Shown: positions 27,502 through 36,339 of the stretch, one piece after another | How positions within the stretch are numbered: position 1 is the first letter of the stretch | How the letters are laid out: every line of letters starts with the position of its first letter | NCBI GenBank assembly: GCA_963772295.1 | Contig: CAVYWO010000005.1 | Location: 1-64,000 of the forward strand | From: AP-15 sp963772295 | GTDB taxonomy: Bacteria; Pseudomonadota; Alphaproteobacteria; ATCC43930; CGMCC-115725 | DNA: 64,000 nt | Direction: 5' to 3' | Notes under the pieces: generated by a model | Told to the model about the DNA's origin: nothing | Database searches by the model: none | The model's input: only the letters and a program-made list of their open reading frames with translations | Made by a program: the position numbers and the translations under genes

Positions 27502-28908
27502 ATGGCAGAGCCGATCGAACACGGACTGTCGTTTACTGAGCAAAGGCCTGATGGTTCGCATAAGCTGGGTAAGCGCGCCGTCATCATTGGAGCCGGGATC
27601 GGCGGCCTGGCGGCGGCCGGCGCCTTGGCCCCGTATTTCGAGCAGGTCGACATCCTGGAGCGCGACCGGCTGGCGGCGACCGCGGGATCGCGCTCCGGCA
27701 CGCCGCAGGATCGACACCCGCACGGCCTGCTGGCCGGCGGACTGCGCGCGCTCGATCAAATTTTCCCCGGTTTCAAGCATAATCTCGCCGCTGCCGGCGC
27801 CGTCCCGGTCGGGTTCGCGCGCGACGTTCAATTCGAGCGGCCCGATGTCGGCGCGCTGCCGAAGCGGGATTTCGGAATATCAATGCTGTGCGCAACGCGG
27901 CCGCTGATCGAGCTGGTGCTGCGGCGCCAGGCCGAGGCGATCGCGAACATCACGCTGCGGCCGGCGGCGCGGGTAACCGGGATCGTCAGGGCGGCCGATG
28001 GCGCGGGCGTGCGCGGGATTCGCTTTGTCAACGGCTCGGGATGCTCGGAAATCCTCGACGCCGATCTGGTGATGGACGCATCCGGTCGCGGAGCACCAAC
28101 TCTGGCCTTGTTCGACGCCCTCGGCTGGGACCGGCCGCAGATGACGGAGATCGGCGTCGATATCACCTACGCAACGGCCGTGGTCGAGATACCTCACGAT
28201 GCGACAGCAGACTGGAAGCTCGTGCTGACCCAGCCCGACCCACCCCACGTGGCATTGCATTCAGTACTGGTGCCGACTGAGGACGGACGTTGGATCATCG
28301 CGATCGCCGACCATAGCGCGACGGCGTGGATAGAGACCTGGGACGCCTTTCTCGACGCATCCCGCTCATTGATCACGCCGACGGTGTACCACGCGCTGCG
28401 TTACGCGCGGCCGCCCGACGGCATTCGCCACTATCGTTTCCCGGTCAGCACCTGGAAGCATTTCGAGCGGTTGCCTCGCCTGCCCCGCGGCGTGCTGCCG
28501 GTCGCCAACTCATTCTGCCGCTTCAACCCGATCCACGGCCAGGGCATGTCGTCCGCCGCCAAGCAGGCCCTCCTGCTTCAGGATGTGCTGTCCCGGGCGG
28601 TAGCAGAGCCGGATCCGATCGCGGCCGCGCAAGCAGGGTTCATGGCGGAAGTCGCCTCGGTGCTCGAGACACCTTGGACCATGTCAACGAGCGCCGATCT
28701 CGCTTTCCCTCAGACGCGCGGCGAACGCCCTCCCGATTTCGCGGAAGCGCGGCAATTCGAGGCCGCCCTTTTTCGCGGCGCCGTCGCCGACCCGGTCGTT
28801 CATCGCGCCGTGACGGAAGTGGCCCTGCTGCTGAAGTCACACCATCGGTTGCATGAGCCGGACATCCTGCGTCGTATCGAGGGGGTGTCAAGCAAGGTCG
28901 CCGCCTGA
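27502..28908 (+). CDS. FAD-dependent oxidoreductase/monooxygenase
   Basis: 468 residues from the ATG at 27502, set by AGGAG seven bases upstream. The FAD site is AVIIGAGIGGLAAAGALAPY (GxGxxG at 30-35) followed by VDILERD; a GTPQDRHPHGLLAGGLRALD block and a late FNPIHGQGMSSAAKQALLLQ block (the GD-like ribose contact) are typical of geranylgeranyl-reductase/aromatic hydroxylase-like monooxygenases. No membrane segment. The substrate is unknown. The start codon and ribosome site lie inside AraC module copy 3, so expression of this gene depends on the captured module. A truncated VOC gene and nitronate monooxygenase follow. Confidence 0.85.
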   Translation: MAEPIEHGLSFTEQRPDGSHKLGKRAVIIGAGIGGLAAAGALAPYFEQVDILERDRLAATAGSRSGTPQDRHPHGLLAGGLRALDQIFPGFKHNLAAAGAVPVGFARDVQFERPDVGALPKRDFGISMLCATRPLIELVLRRQAEAIANITLRPAARVTGIVRAADGAGVRGIRFVNGSGCSEILDADLVMDASGRGAPTLALFDALGWDRPQMTEIGVDITYATAVVEIPHDATADWKLVLTQPDPPHVALHSVLVPTEDGRWIIAIADHSATAWIETWDAFLDASRSLITPTVYHALRYARPPDGIRHYRFPVSTWKHFERLPRLPRGVLPVANSFCRFNPIHGQGMSSAAKQALLLQDVLSRAVAEPDPIAAAQAGFMAEVASVLETPWTMSTSADLAFPQTRGERPPDFAEARQFEAALFRGAVADPVVHRAVTEVALLLKSHHRLHEPDILRRIEGVSSKVAA

Positions 28909-28962
28909 AAGACCGGCGCGGCCTTTTTCGATTTCGGATTTCAACTCCAAGGAGTCACTACT

Positions 28963-29112
28963 ATGACCCACAGAGGCTTCTCACACATCGGCCTTGCGAC
29001 CCTCGACCTCGACAAGACCCGCGCGTTCTACGAGGGTGTGCTGGGTTTCGAGCCGGTTGGCGCCGACACGATAACGATCGAAGAAGGCGGTCACCTGGAG
29101 GAGGTCAGATAA
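28963..29112 (+). pseudogene. Truncated VOC (glyoxalase-fold) protein
   Basis: AAGGAG precedes an ATG at 28963. The 49-residue product GFSHIGLATLDLDKTRAFYE then GVLGFEPVGADTI is the first beta-alpha-beta unit of a vicinal-oxygen-chelate protein with its metal His; the other modules (about 70 residues) are missing. The gene ends one base before the ATG of the next gene, so only an internal deletion, not the operon order, was affected. Confidence 0.7.
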
Positions 29113-29113
29113 G

Positions 29114-30130
29114 ATGGGCAGCATCTCGACACGTATGACAGAGCGCTTCGGCTGCCGTCATCCTTTCGCCGCTGCCGGCATGGCCTTTGTCGACGGCACT
29201 GCCGACCTCGCCCTCGGGGTTTGCGCTGGTGGTGGGATCGGAGCGGTTGGCGTGGGGTTTACACCGGGCGAACAGATCCGGACCATCATCCGTCAGATCC
29301 GCGCGGCCACCGATGCGCCCTTCAATATCAATTTCCTCACCTGTTTTGACAATGACGCCCAGATCCGCGTCTGCGCCGAAGAGAAAGTGCCGGTCGCCTC
29401 GTTCCACTGGGGTCACCCGGCGGCCGAGCACCTGACCCTCCTCCGCGATGCCGGCGTGTCGGTGTGGGAGCAGATCGGCAATGTCGAAGCGGCACGGAGG
29501 GCCGTAGGCGACGGTGTCGAAGTCATCGTGGCCCAGGGCTGGGAAGCCGGCGGCCATAATTACGGTGGCCTGCCCACGATGGTGTTGGTGCCGGAAATTC
29601 TCGATGCTGTGTCACCTGCGTTGGTGCTCGCCTCTGGCGGCATCGTCGACGGACGGGGCGTCGCCGCAGCACTCGCTCTCGGTGCCGATGGCGTCTGGGT
29701 CGGGACGCGGCTCGTTGCAACGCCGGAGGCGGCGGTCCACTCCGAACACAAGCGGCGCCTTGTAGAGGGCAACGGTGAACAGACGGTGCGCTCGTCGATC
29801 TTCGGCCCCGAATGGCCGCATTTCAATCCGATGCGACTTCTGCGCAACCGGGTGGTCGATGAATGGACGGACCGTCTCGCCGAGGTCCCAACTGTCCGCG
29901 ACAATCTCCCGGTGATCGGGCGGACGATATTCCTCGGGCAGGAGACAGAAATGCGCAAGTTCAGCGTGCTGCTGCCGACCGCCGACACCGACGGCGACTG
30001 GGAGGAGATGCCGTGGCTAGCTGGTCAAGGTGTCGGCCTTATCCACGAGATCCGGCCGGCGAAGGATGTCGTAGAGACCATGATGGGGGATGCTAAAGCA
30101 ATATTGAAGCGTCTCTCCGGTTCGCTGTGA
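29114..30130 (+). CDS. Nitronate monooxygenase (2-nitropropane dioxygenase family)
   Basis: 338 residues. FMN-barrel motifs are GCRHPFAAAGMAFVDGTADL, NINFLTCFDND, ADG-type VIVAQGWEAGGHNYG with the conserved EAGGH, LASGGIVDGRGVAAALALGA and DGVWVGTRLVATPEA. The enzyme oxidises alkyl nitronates to carbonyls and nitrite and is soluble. Some relatives act as other FMN-dependent oxidases, so the substrate is not certain. It follows the truncated VOC gene by a single base and precedes an SDR gene with a strong ribosome site; together with the FAD oxidoreductase they form a co-directional oxidative cluster. Confidence 0.9.
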   Translation: MGSISTRMTERFGCRHPFAAAGMAFVDGTADLALGVCAGGGIGAVGVGFTPGEQIRTIIRQIRAATDAPFNINFLTCFDNDAQIRVCAEEKVPVASFHWGHPAAEHLTLLRDAGVSVWEQIGNVEAARRAVGDGVEVIVAQGWEAGGHNYGGLPTMVLVPEILDAVSPALVLASGGIVDGRGVAAALALGADGVWVGTRLVATPEAAVHSEHKRRLVEGNGEQTVRSSIFGPEWPHFNPMRLLRNRVVDEWTDRLAEVPTVRDNLPVIGRTIFLGQETEMRKFSVLLPTADTDGDWEEMPWLAGQGVGLIHEIRPAKDVVETMMGDAKAILKRLSGSL

Positions 30131-30235
30131 AGGGAGACTTTTCGCACCGGTCGACTGATGACGCCTTCAGACCAACTTTTACCACGCGGCCCGATCGGCC
30201 TTTGCCCCACGATCTTCAGAAGAAGGAGGTCTGCT

Positions 30236-30947
30236 ATGGGTACCGACCAGAAAGTTGCTGTTATTACCGGTGCCTCGCAGGGCATCGGCGCGGCCCTCGT
30301 CAGGGCGTACCGCGATTGCAACTACCGGGTCGTCGCGACCGCGCGCTCGATCAGACCGTCGGACGATGATCAAGTCCTCGCGGTGCCCGGCGACATCGCC
30401 GATCGGAAGACGGCCGAGCGTGCGATCTCCGAAGGGGTGGCCCGGTTCGGGCGGATCGACACGCTCATCAACAACGCCGGCATCTTCATCGCCAAACCGT
30501 TCACCGAGTACACCGAGGCCGACTACGTGGCGATCCTGGGCGTCAACGTCGCCGGGTTCTTTCACATCACGCAGTTCGCCGTCGCCGAGATGGAGAAGCA
30601 AGGCAGCGGCCATGTCGTGCAGATCACGACGAGCCTGGTCGATCACGCGATCGCCGGCGTACCCTCGGTGCTCGCGTCGCTTACGAAGGGCGGCCTGGCC
30701 GCCGCGACCAAATCGCTCGCGATCGAGTATGCAAGGCGCGGTATTAGGGTGAACGCCGTCGCGCCGGGGATCATCAAATCGCCGATGAACCCCGTCGACA
30801 CCTATGCGCAACTCGATGCCCTGCACCCCGTCGGCCATATGGGCGAAATCTCCGACATCGTTGGCGCGATCCTTTACCTCGAGTTCGGCACCCTTCGTGA
30901 CTGGCGAAATCCTTCACATCGATGGGGGCCAGAGCGCAGGTCATTAA
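30236..30947 (+). pseudogene. SDR oxidoreductase without catalytic Tyr, frameshifted at the end
   Basis: AAGAAGGAGG lies ahead of the ATG at 30236. The fold is clear: VAVITGASQGIGAALVRAYR, GRIDTLINNAGIFIAKPFTE, then TTSLVDHAIAGVPSVLASLT with Lys in SLTKGG but no Tyr four residues before it, and RGIRVNAVAPGIIKSP. An extra base near 30896 (YLE then shifted) moves the expected ending SAPFVTGEILHIDGGQSAGH to another frame; as read the product has a foreign tail to 31066. The corrected length of 236 residues fits. The missing Tyr is, as I recall, shared by a whole SDR subgroup. Confidence 0.75.
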
Positions 30948-31049
30948 GCCAAATCCGACGCCTTGGCTCACACTTATTCCCCAGCCTAATCTTGACGAAC
31001 CTTAGATTTCTTAGTCCGATCGCAAATCAGCACACAGGCTCCACTGGGG

Positions 31050-31427
31050 GTGTCGGGAGATTTTAATTGTACGAAGGTCAGACGCGCGGCACGCCGCATC
31101 ACGCGCTTCTACGATACACGCCTGTCGGCGGCGGGGTTGCGCGCCCCTCAATACCCCATATTGGGGTATCTCAAGCATCGCCGGCCGAAGACGATGCTTC
31201 TTCGGCCGTTGGAGCGTGACGGGCTGATCGCTGTCGCAGTCGGCGAAGCGGATCGGCGCGTCAAAATCGTGTCGATCACCGACGAGGGTCTCAAGCGCGT
31301 CGCACTGGGAAGACCCGGTTGGGATCGTGCCCAGGCTGAATTCGAGAGCTGCTTTGGCGCGGAGCGTGTCGCAGCCATGAGGCAAATGATGAATCAGGTG
31401 GTGGGCTGCAACTTCGACATCGGATGA
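31050..31427 (+). pseudogene. MarR family regulator with an internal deletion in the HTH
   Basis: 125 residues from a GTG at 31050: CTKVRRAARRITRFYDTRLS, GLRAPQYPILGYLKHRR, then directly MLLRPLERDGLIAVAVGEAD and RRVKIVSITDEGLKRV. Against the MarR at 1814, the 17-18 residues that form the recognition helix (xxxTIxELAxxLVMDRSTLG) are missing, in frame. Dimer helices and wing remain. The product could dimerise but should not read an operator. The right third lies in the long repeat. Confidence 0.65.
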
Positions 31428-31534
31428 GTCGCTGATGGTCGCCGATTGTGCGCCACGCGGTGGATGTTCCCAAAGCTGATGAAAGTGTTCCCTAAAAAAG
31501 AAACAAACCGACAGGACCGCGTCGGCCGACCCTC

Positions 31535-31660
31535 GCCGTCATTGCGAGCCCACGGGTCCGCGCTCCGCGCGGCCCGAGGACAGGCTCCGCGAAGCAATCT
31601 CGACGCCGCAAACTCCGCGACGCCGAGATTGCCGCGGCGCCTGTCGGCGCCTCGCAATGA
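31535..31660. repeat. Palindromic intergenic repeat, right copy
   Basis: The same long imperfect palindrome as at 8236-8361, bounded by GTCATTGCGAG and CTCGCAATGAC. The spacer 31428-31801 has no gene. Confidence 0.75.
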
Positions 31661-31801
31661 CAGCGGGTGAAGTTTCATCTCCTGCGGGTCGGCAACGCCG
31701 GTGGGCGACTAAAAAGAAACAAGGCGCCGGATGCGCGTCGGACCAGGGTTTCATGCCCGGCGGGTCGGCGCGAGCCGGTGGCGGACTAAAAGGAGATAGC
31801 A

Positions 31802-32659
31802 GTGCGCAATCACACTAAACTCTTGAGTTGGAAGGTCTTCGTGACGCCGGGCGTCGCTACGGTTTCCGACGATCTGCCGCCTGGCGAGGCAGTACGTATG
31901 TGGTCGCCAATTTCTTCGACCCTCATCTATGGCGAACGCGACGCCGTATTGGTCGATGCGCCGACGACCGTCAAGCAAGCGGCCGCCCTAGCTGATTGGG
32001 TCGTAGACAATGGAAAGAACCTGACGACAATATATGTCACTCATGGTCACGGCGACCATTTCTTCGGCATCGGCACATTGCAGGACCGATTCCCCACCGC
32101 CAGGGCGATCGCCACCGCCGGGGTCTTGGAACTCATGCATCGGCAAGTCTCGCCAGCGGTCATGGAGGGGCTCTGGAACAAGCGGTTTCCCGGTCAAATC
32201 CCGGCGCGGCTGGTGATGGCGGAGCGCCTTGAGAGCGACACCTTTAATCTGGAAGGGCATGACTTAGTGGCCGTTGAGGTCGGCCACACGGATACGGACA
32301 ATACCACTTGCCTGTATGTTCCATCCATCGGATTGCTCGTTGCAGGGGATGTCGCCTACAACGACGTCCATCAGTATCTGACAGAGTCCCGCACGCACGA
32401 AAGCCGCCTCGAGTGGATTGCGGCGCTCGACAAGGTCGAGGCGCTCAATCCAAGCGCGGTGATCGCGGGACATAAGCGCGTCGGCAATGATGACAGCCCG
32501 CGCATCATTGAGGAAACCCGCCAATACATTCGCGATTTCGATCGGCTCGTAGAAGGGACGGCCACCTCCCGGGAACTCTATGATCGGATGCTGGACCTCT
32601 ACCCCAATCGCGTAAATCGCGGGGCGCTTTGGGGTTCCGCGCGCGCGATTAAAGGCTGA
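31802..32659 (+). CDS. MBL-fold metallo-hydrolase, copy 2
   Basis: 285 residues, GTG start with AAAGGAGATA upstream, as in copy 1. The metal motif THGHGDH at 80-86 is preserved. About five base changes separate the copies over 858 bp, mostly silent, so the duplication is recent or the copies are kept alike by gene conversion. The same order (MBL gene, truncated esterase, response regulator) follows here, but with the regulator complete. Confidence 0.88.
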   Translation: MRNHTKLLSWKVFVTPGVATVSDDLPPGEAVRMWSPISSTLIYGERDAVLVDAPTTVKQAAALADWVVDNGKNLTTIYVTHGHGDHFFGIGTLQDRFPTARAIATAGVLELMHRQVSPAVMEGLWNKRFPGQIPARLVMAERLESDTFNLEGHDLVAVEVGHTDTDNTTCLYVPSIGLLVAGDVAYNDVHQYLTESRTHESRLEWIAALDKVEALNPSAVIAGHKRVGNDDSPRIIEETRQYIRDFDRLVEGTATSRELYDRMLDLYPNRVNRGALWGSARAIKG

Positions 32660-32791
32660 ACGCCAGCTCGAATTGGAACAATCGATCATCGCTCGGCCCC
32701 GCGATCGCGTTCCGGTAATGGGATGGTCCCGGCCGTGCTCCTTCGAGTCAGCAGGTAAGCTGACAAGGGGTACGACGAGCAGGAGGTAATT

Positions 32792-33178
32792 ATGGCGAGC
32801 GAGCAGTCGGACCATCTGGCCGAGGTGTTGGGAGCTGTCCAAGATCGGTTGTGCAACCCAGACCTCGCGCTGCCGACCGTCAGGCACATTTGCGAAGCTC
32901 CGGGCGCGCTGGCCAAGGAGCCCGAGGGCGTCATCTACGCCGAAGTCGACGCCGACGGCGTACCGGCGCTCTGGTGCATCCCGCAGGGCTGGGACAACGA
33001 CAGCGTCCTGTTGCATTGCCACGCCGGCGGCACCGTGGTGTTCTCGATGAACAGCGACCGCAAGGCGGCGGGTCATCTCGCGAAGGCGGCTGCGCTTAGG
33101 CCTAAGTTGGGTCCCGCTGGCCCGTTCAGCGGGCCGACGCAGAGCGACCGTTCCGTCAAGGTGCAGCCTCATGAATGA
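32792..33178 (+). pseudogene. Truncated HSL-type alpha/beta hydrolase, copy 2
   Basis: 128 residues, differing from copy 1 by a single residue in the tail. It keeps the strand and oxyanion loop (LLHCHAGGTVVFSMN) but has no nucleophile or catalytic His. Because both copies share the same truncation, the loss preceded the duplication. The stop overlaps the response regulator start by 8 bases, and the strong AGGAGGTAATT site may serve mainly to bring ribosomes to the regulator. Confidence 0.7.
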
Positions 33179-33905
33179 TTTGAGCGCGCACATGCCGCGC
33201 GTCCTCGTTGTTGAAGACGACCACGCGATGAGACGGATGGTCATCGATTACCTCGAAGACCACAGCATGCGTGGCCTTTCGGCATCCGGACACCAGGAAC
33301 TCGTTCGCCATTTTGCCGCGAGCGAGCCAGACCTCATCGTCCTTGATCTACGGCTTGACCAGGAGGACGGGCTCGACCTGCTGCGCGAGATCAGGAGCCG
33401 CTCCGATGTTCCGGTGATCATCATCACCGGCGATCGGCGCGACGAGATCGACAGGGTGGTTGGGCTCGAACTCGGTGCCGATGATTATATCACCAAGCCC
33501 TTCAGCGTTCGCGAGCTCCTCGCGCGGATCCGGGCGGTATTTCGACGACAGGAGGCCGCGCGCAGCGGATCGCAGCGCGATCCGGAGCTGCGTCGATCCC
33601 AATTCGGCGGCTGGCAGCTCGATCGGCGTCTCCGCCGCCTTGTCGATCCCAGCGGATCCCAAGTCTCCCTGACCAAAGGGGAATATGCGCTGCTGACGGC
33701 CTTTCTCGATGCGCCGCAGCGTGTTCTCAGCCGAGAACAGCTTTTGCACGCAACCCGGGTACACGAAGACATTTTCGACCGCAGCATCGATGTCCAAATC
33801 TTGCGATTGAGGCGCAAGTTGGAGCCCGATCCGAGTATGCCGCAGATCATCCGGACCGAGCGTGGCGTCGGCTACACGTTTATACTGCCAGTTCAAACGG
33901 TGTGA
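33171..33905 (+). CDS. OmpR/PhoB-type response regulator
   Basis: 244 residues. The receiver domain has the acidic pair VVEDDHA (15-17), the phospho-acceptor Asp59 in LIVLDLRL, Thr in IIITGDR and Lys in DDYITKPF. The C-terminal winged helix is VSLTKGEYALLTAFLDAPQR, VLSREQLLHATR, DRSIDVQILRLRRKLEPDPS and IIRTERGVGYTF. No histidine kinase lies next to it, so it is an orphan in this window. It overlaps the truncated esterase gene, suggesting translational coupling. A 36-codon copy remains at 9872. Confidence 0.93.
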   Translation: MNDLSAHMPRVLVVEDDHAMRRMVIDYLEDHSMRGLSASGHQELVRHFAASEPDLIVLDLRLDQEDGLDLLREIRSRSDVPVIIITGDRRDEIDRVVGLELGADDYITKPFSVRELLARIRAVFRRQEAARSGSQRDPELRRSQFGGWQLDRRLRRLVDPSGSQVSLTKGEYALLTAFLDAPQRVLSREQLLHATRVHEDIFDRSIDVQILRLRRKLEPDPSMPQIIRTERGVGYTFILPVQTV

Positions 33906-34002
33906 TTTGGCGCTACAATTGTAACCCTTTTCCCCAATGCTGCAACGAAGCTGTAGCGTGCGATCATTGGATTTCCCATACGCAACGCTATGGGAGAGAT
34001 CA

Positions 34003-34494
34003 ATGCACTTTCCTCATCAATGGTCCGCCAATGCGCTCGCCGATCCGACCGAGGTTAGTTTTGACTTAGCTACCATCAAGTTGAAGGGCTGGGGCCGATG
34101 GATCAGCTTGATCACCTCGATTGTTGCGAAGCTGTGGTTGAGGATGGCTCGCGAGCGTGAGATCCGCCGCATGCGGGCAGCCTGGGCGACGGTCGACGAC
34201 AGAACGCTGAGAGACATCGGGGTTTCCCGCTTGGAAATGGCGTATGTGGGAGTTCGGCCGTGTCGGGCTGCGGATATGAGTGTCGCTCAGCGTTGTGACC
34301 GAAAGATGGGTCGAGTTTCAGTCGTGCCGGGGCCCCCATTCACAAGCCGCATATCCTGGATGCCCCGTGCACTGAAAACCTGTCCTTGCCGCACGTTGAG
34401 AGATTGGTCGACGAAGAACGCGCCTTGTCCGGCCGCCTGCCGCGCCGCTATGCCTCGCTCGAAGACGCCTTTGCGCGGATGCAGAAGCCAATGA
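34003..34494 (+). CDS. DUF1127 protein with a fused tail
   Basis: GGGAGAG precedes the ATG at 34003. Residues about 45-80 (LWLRMAREREIRRMRAAWAT, VDDRTLRDIGVSRLEMAYVG) are a DUF1127/YjiS-type arginine-rich helix pair found in small alphaproteobacterial proteins linked to RNA turnover and to phosphate or carbon stress. The remaining 80 residues are in the wrong frame over a hydrolase remnant and look non-native, so the natural stop was probably lost in a rearrangement near 34310. The real protein was likely about 90 residues. Confidence 0.6.
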   Translation: MHFPHQWSANALADPTEVSFDLATIKLKGWGRWISLITSIVAKLWLRMAREREIRRMRAAWATVDDRTLRDIGVSRLEMAYVGVRPCRAADMSVAQRCDRKMGRVSVVPGPPFTSRISWMPRALKTCPCRTLRDWSTKNAPCPAACRAAMPRSKTPLRGCRSQ

Positions 34495-34834
34495 GCACCT
34501 GTCGGCCGAGCAGGCGCTGCACCTGACCCAGCACGGCGTCAACCAGAACGAGGATGGCAGCTACGGCTGGAAATTCGACAATTACGTGCGCGCCGAGCCG
34601 CCCTACGACATGACGACGGCCGAGATCGCCGAATTATGGGGCCGCATCTCCTGCCCGGTCCTGCTCGTCTACGGCAGCGAGAGCTGGGCCTCGAACCCGC
34701 AGGACGACGGCCGGATCGCCCGCTTTCGCAACGCAGGGGTGGTGACCTTCGATAACGCCGGACACTGGGTGCATCACGATCGGCTCGACGCCTTTCTCGA
34801 TCTCGTTCGCGAGTTCATTCGGCCAGCGGATTGA
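34340..34834 (+). pseudogene. Alpha/beta hydrolase, 3' part, frameshifted
   Basis: LSLPHVERLVDEERALSGRL and PRRYASLEDAFARMQ appear in one frame; after a shift near 34488 the protein continues EANEHLSAEQALHLTQHGVN, YGWKFDNYVR, ISCPVLLVYGSESWASNPQD and FDNAGHWVHHDRLDAFLDLV. The last block holds the catalytic His (NAGHWVHHD) of haloalkane-dehalogenase/epoxide-hydrolase-like proteins. The N-terminal half with the nucleophile is missing, replaced by the DUF1127 gene. Confidence 0.7.
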
Positions 34835-34875
34835 ATTCGTTTGTTAAAGCTGTTGTGATCGGAGGCCGACCGACG

Positions 34876-36339
34876 TCACCCGTCGCCGCGTTCGGTTTTC
34901 AGACGCTCGGCGCGCGTGCGGTAATAGGTATAGATGCCGTCCTCGCGCCCGGCGCGCTTCAGCCAGTCGAGCGCCTGCGCCGTCGAATCGACCTGATCGT
35001 CATGCCGGCTGTGCGGAAAGCTGGTCAGCTCGTCAAGGTAGGCGCCGAGCCAAGGTGCGGCCTCGGGCAGATGGACAAAGCCGTTCTCGATCGTCGCCGT
35101 CTGAGCGAAGAGGCGCATCACCTTGTCGGCCTGCGGCTGATAGCGGGTCGCGGCCCACAGCCCTTCGGCGACCAGCTCCTGGATCAATTGGGTCCCCGAG
35201 GCCTTGTCTTCGATCAATACGACATCGGCCGCGAAGCGCTCGCACTGCGCCCGCACCGCGCGCTTCAGCTCCGGGTACTCCAGGCGCCGGCGCAGCACGT
35301 CGATGAGGTAGATGTCCTTTCCCAGGATCCCCCAGCTGGTGCAGACGCTGAAATCCGACAGCTCGGTCGCCTTGCTGGCGGTGTCCCAGCTCTGGACGAT
35401 GCGGTCGAACTTCGCCGGCAGCGCGGCCGCGGGGTAGCGGCGAAACCACGCGCGCTTGACCAGGCCGCCGCCCTGCGGCGCCGGGCGCTGCTGGTATTGG
35501 CCGGCGAAATTATAGTCGCCGATCGTACCCCGAATATGTTCGAGAAGCTCCGGCGGCTCGCGCGCCGGGTGCAGCGCCGCGCCCTCGCGCCGCAGAAACA
35601 GGCGCGGGCCGCGCCTGGTGTCGACGACATGAAATTCGTCGTTCTCGGCCAGCGCCGGAAAGCGCGCCACCTCCCAGTTCTCCTGGGCCAGCACGTGCGC
35701 CGTCAGGTCGTCCTCGTGCAGCCGGTGCATGACCAGCACGATGGCGCTGTGCCGCTTGTCGTTTTGCCGGCTGTAGAGCGTGTGGTCGTACCAGTCGTTG
35801 ACCCGCCGCCGCTGCGTCCGCGACAGCGCCTCCTCGGGCTTGAGCGGATCGTCGATGACGATGATGTCGCCGCCGCGGCCGGTCAAGGCACCGCCGACCG
35901 AGACGGCGAGCCGGTAGCCCTGCGCCGTCGTCACGAATTCCTGCACCGCCGTCTTCGCCGCCGAGAGCCGGGCCGCGAAACTGCGGCGATACCAGGCGCT
36001 GGCCATCAGGGTGCGGCACTCGCGGGCCTGCTGCTCGGCGAGATCCTGGGCATAGCTGACGCAGATGAGACGAATGCCGGGGTCGCGGCCGAGGCACCAG
36101 GCCGGAAACGCGATCGAGGCCAAGAGCGATTTCAGATGGCGCGGCGGCAGGTTGACGACGAGCCGCCGGATCTGGCCGGCGCGCACGGCGGCGAGCCGCG
36201 CCGCGACCACCTCGAAATGCCAGTTGAAGGCGAACTCGCCGCGCCCATGCAGCTCATAGAACGCACGCTCGGCAAAGCTCGCGAAGTCGCGCTGCAAAAT
36301 TGTCCGGTACCCGGCCCGGATCAGCTCCCGCTCGGTCAC
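34876..36339 (-). CDS. Phage-type terminase large subunit
   Basis: 487 residues. The ATPase half has NLPPRHLKSLLASIAFPAWC (a Walker A-like PPRHLKS), ICVSYAQDLAEQQARECRTL and IIVIDDPLKPEEALSR (Walker B). The C-terminal RNase H-like nuclease has QSWDTASKATELSDFSVCTS and VLIEDKASGTQL, then DELTSFPHSRHDDQVDSTAQ, supplying the acidic residues. The enzyme packages DNA into phage heads. Here no portal, capsid or tail genes are nearby, so it is an orphan. Its start overlaps the upstream DUF5681 gene by ATGA. It may be a domesticated remnant or belong to a dispersed gene-transfer-agent-like set. Confidence 0.9.
   Translation of the reverse strand: MTERELIRAGYRTILQRDFASFAERAFYELHGRGEFAFNWHFEVVAARLAAVRAGQIRRLVVNLPPRHLKSLLASIAFPAWCLGRDPGIRLICVSYAQDLAEQQARECRTLMASAWYRRSFAARLSAAKTAVQEFVTTAQGYRLAVSVGGALTGRGGDIIVIDDPLKPEEALSRTQRRRVNDWYDHTLYSRQNDKRHSAIVLVMHRLHEDDLTAHVLAQENWEVARFPALAENDEFHVVDTRRGPRLFLRREGAALHPAREPPELLEHIRGTIGDYNFAGQYQQRPAPQGGGLVKRAWFRRYPAAALPAKFDRIVQSWDTASKATELSDFSVCTSWGILGKDIYLIDVLRRRLEYPELKRAVRAQCERFAADVVLIEDKASGTQLIQELVAEGLWAATRYQPQADKVMRLFAQTATIENGFVHLPEAAPWLGAYLDELTSFPHSRHDDQVDSTAQALDWLKRAGREDGIYTYYRTRAERLKTERGDG

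Larger units (their letters stand above)
26197..27509 (+). repeat. AraC module, copy 3
   Basis: Matches copy 2 from inside the AraC gene through the GMC fragment to the same right end (AGGAG, ATGGCAGA). It lacks about 14 bases between two CTTCTTCC tracts at about 27100, a likely slippage deletion. The right end supplies the start codon and ribosome site of the FAD oxidoreductase at 27502. Confidence 0.85.
31310..33277 (+). repeat. Long direct repeat, right copy
   Basis: Near-identical counterpart of 8011-9978. Homology begins within the MarR gene and ends in the response regulator gene, both of which continue beyond the repeat here. This makes the right copy the likely source. Confidence 0.9.

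Noticed and set aside
21438..27509. Insertion sequence explaining the AraC copies
   Set aside because: No transposase, no terminal inverted repeats and no target duplications at the module edges.
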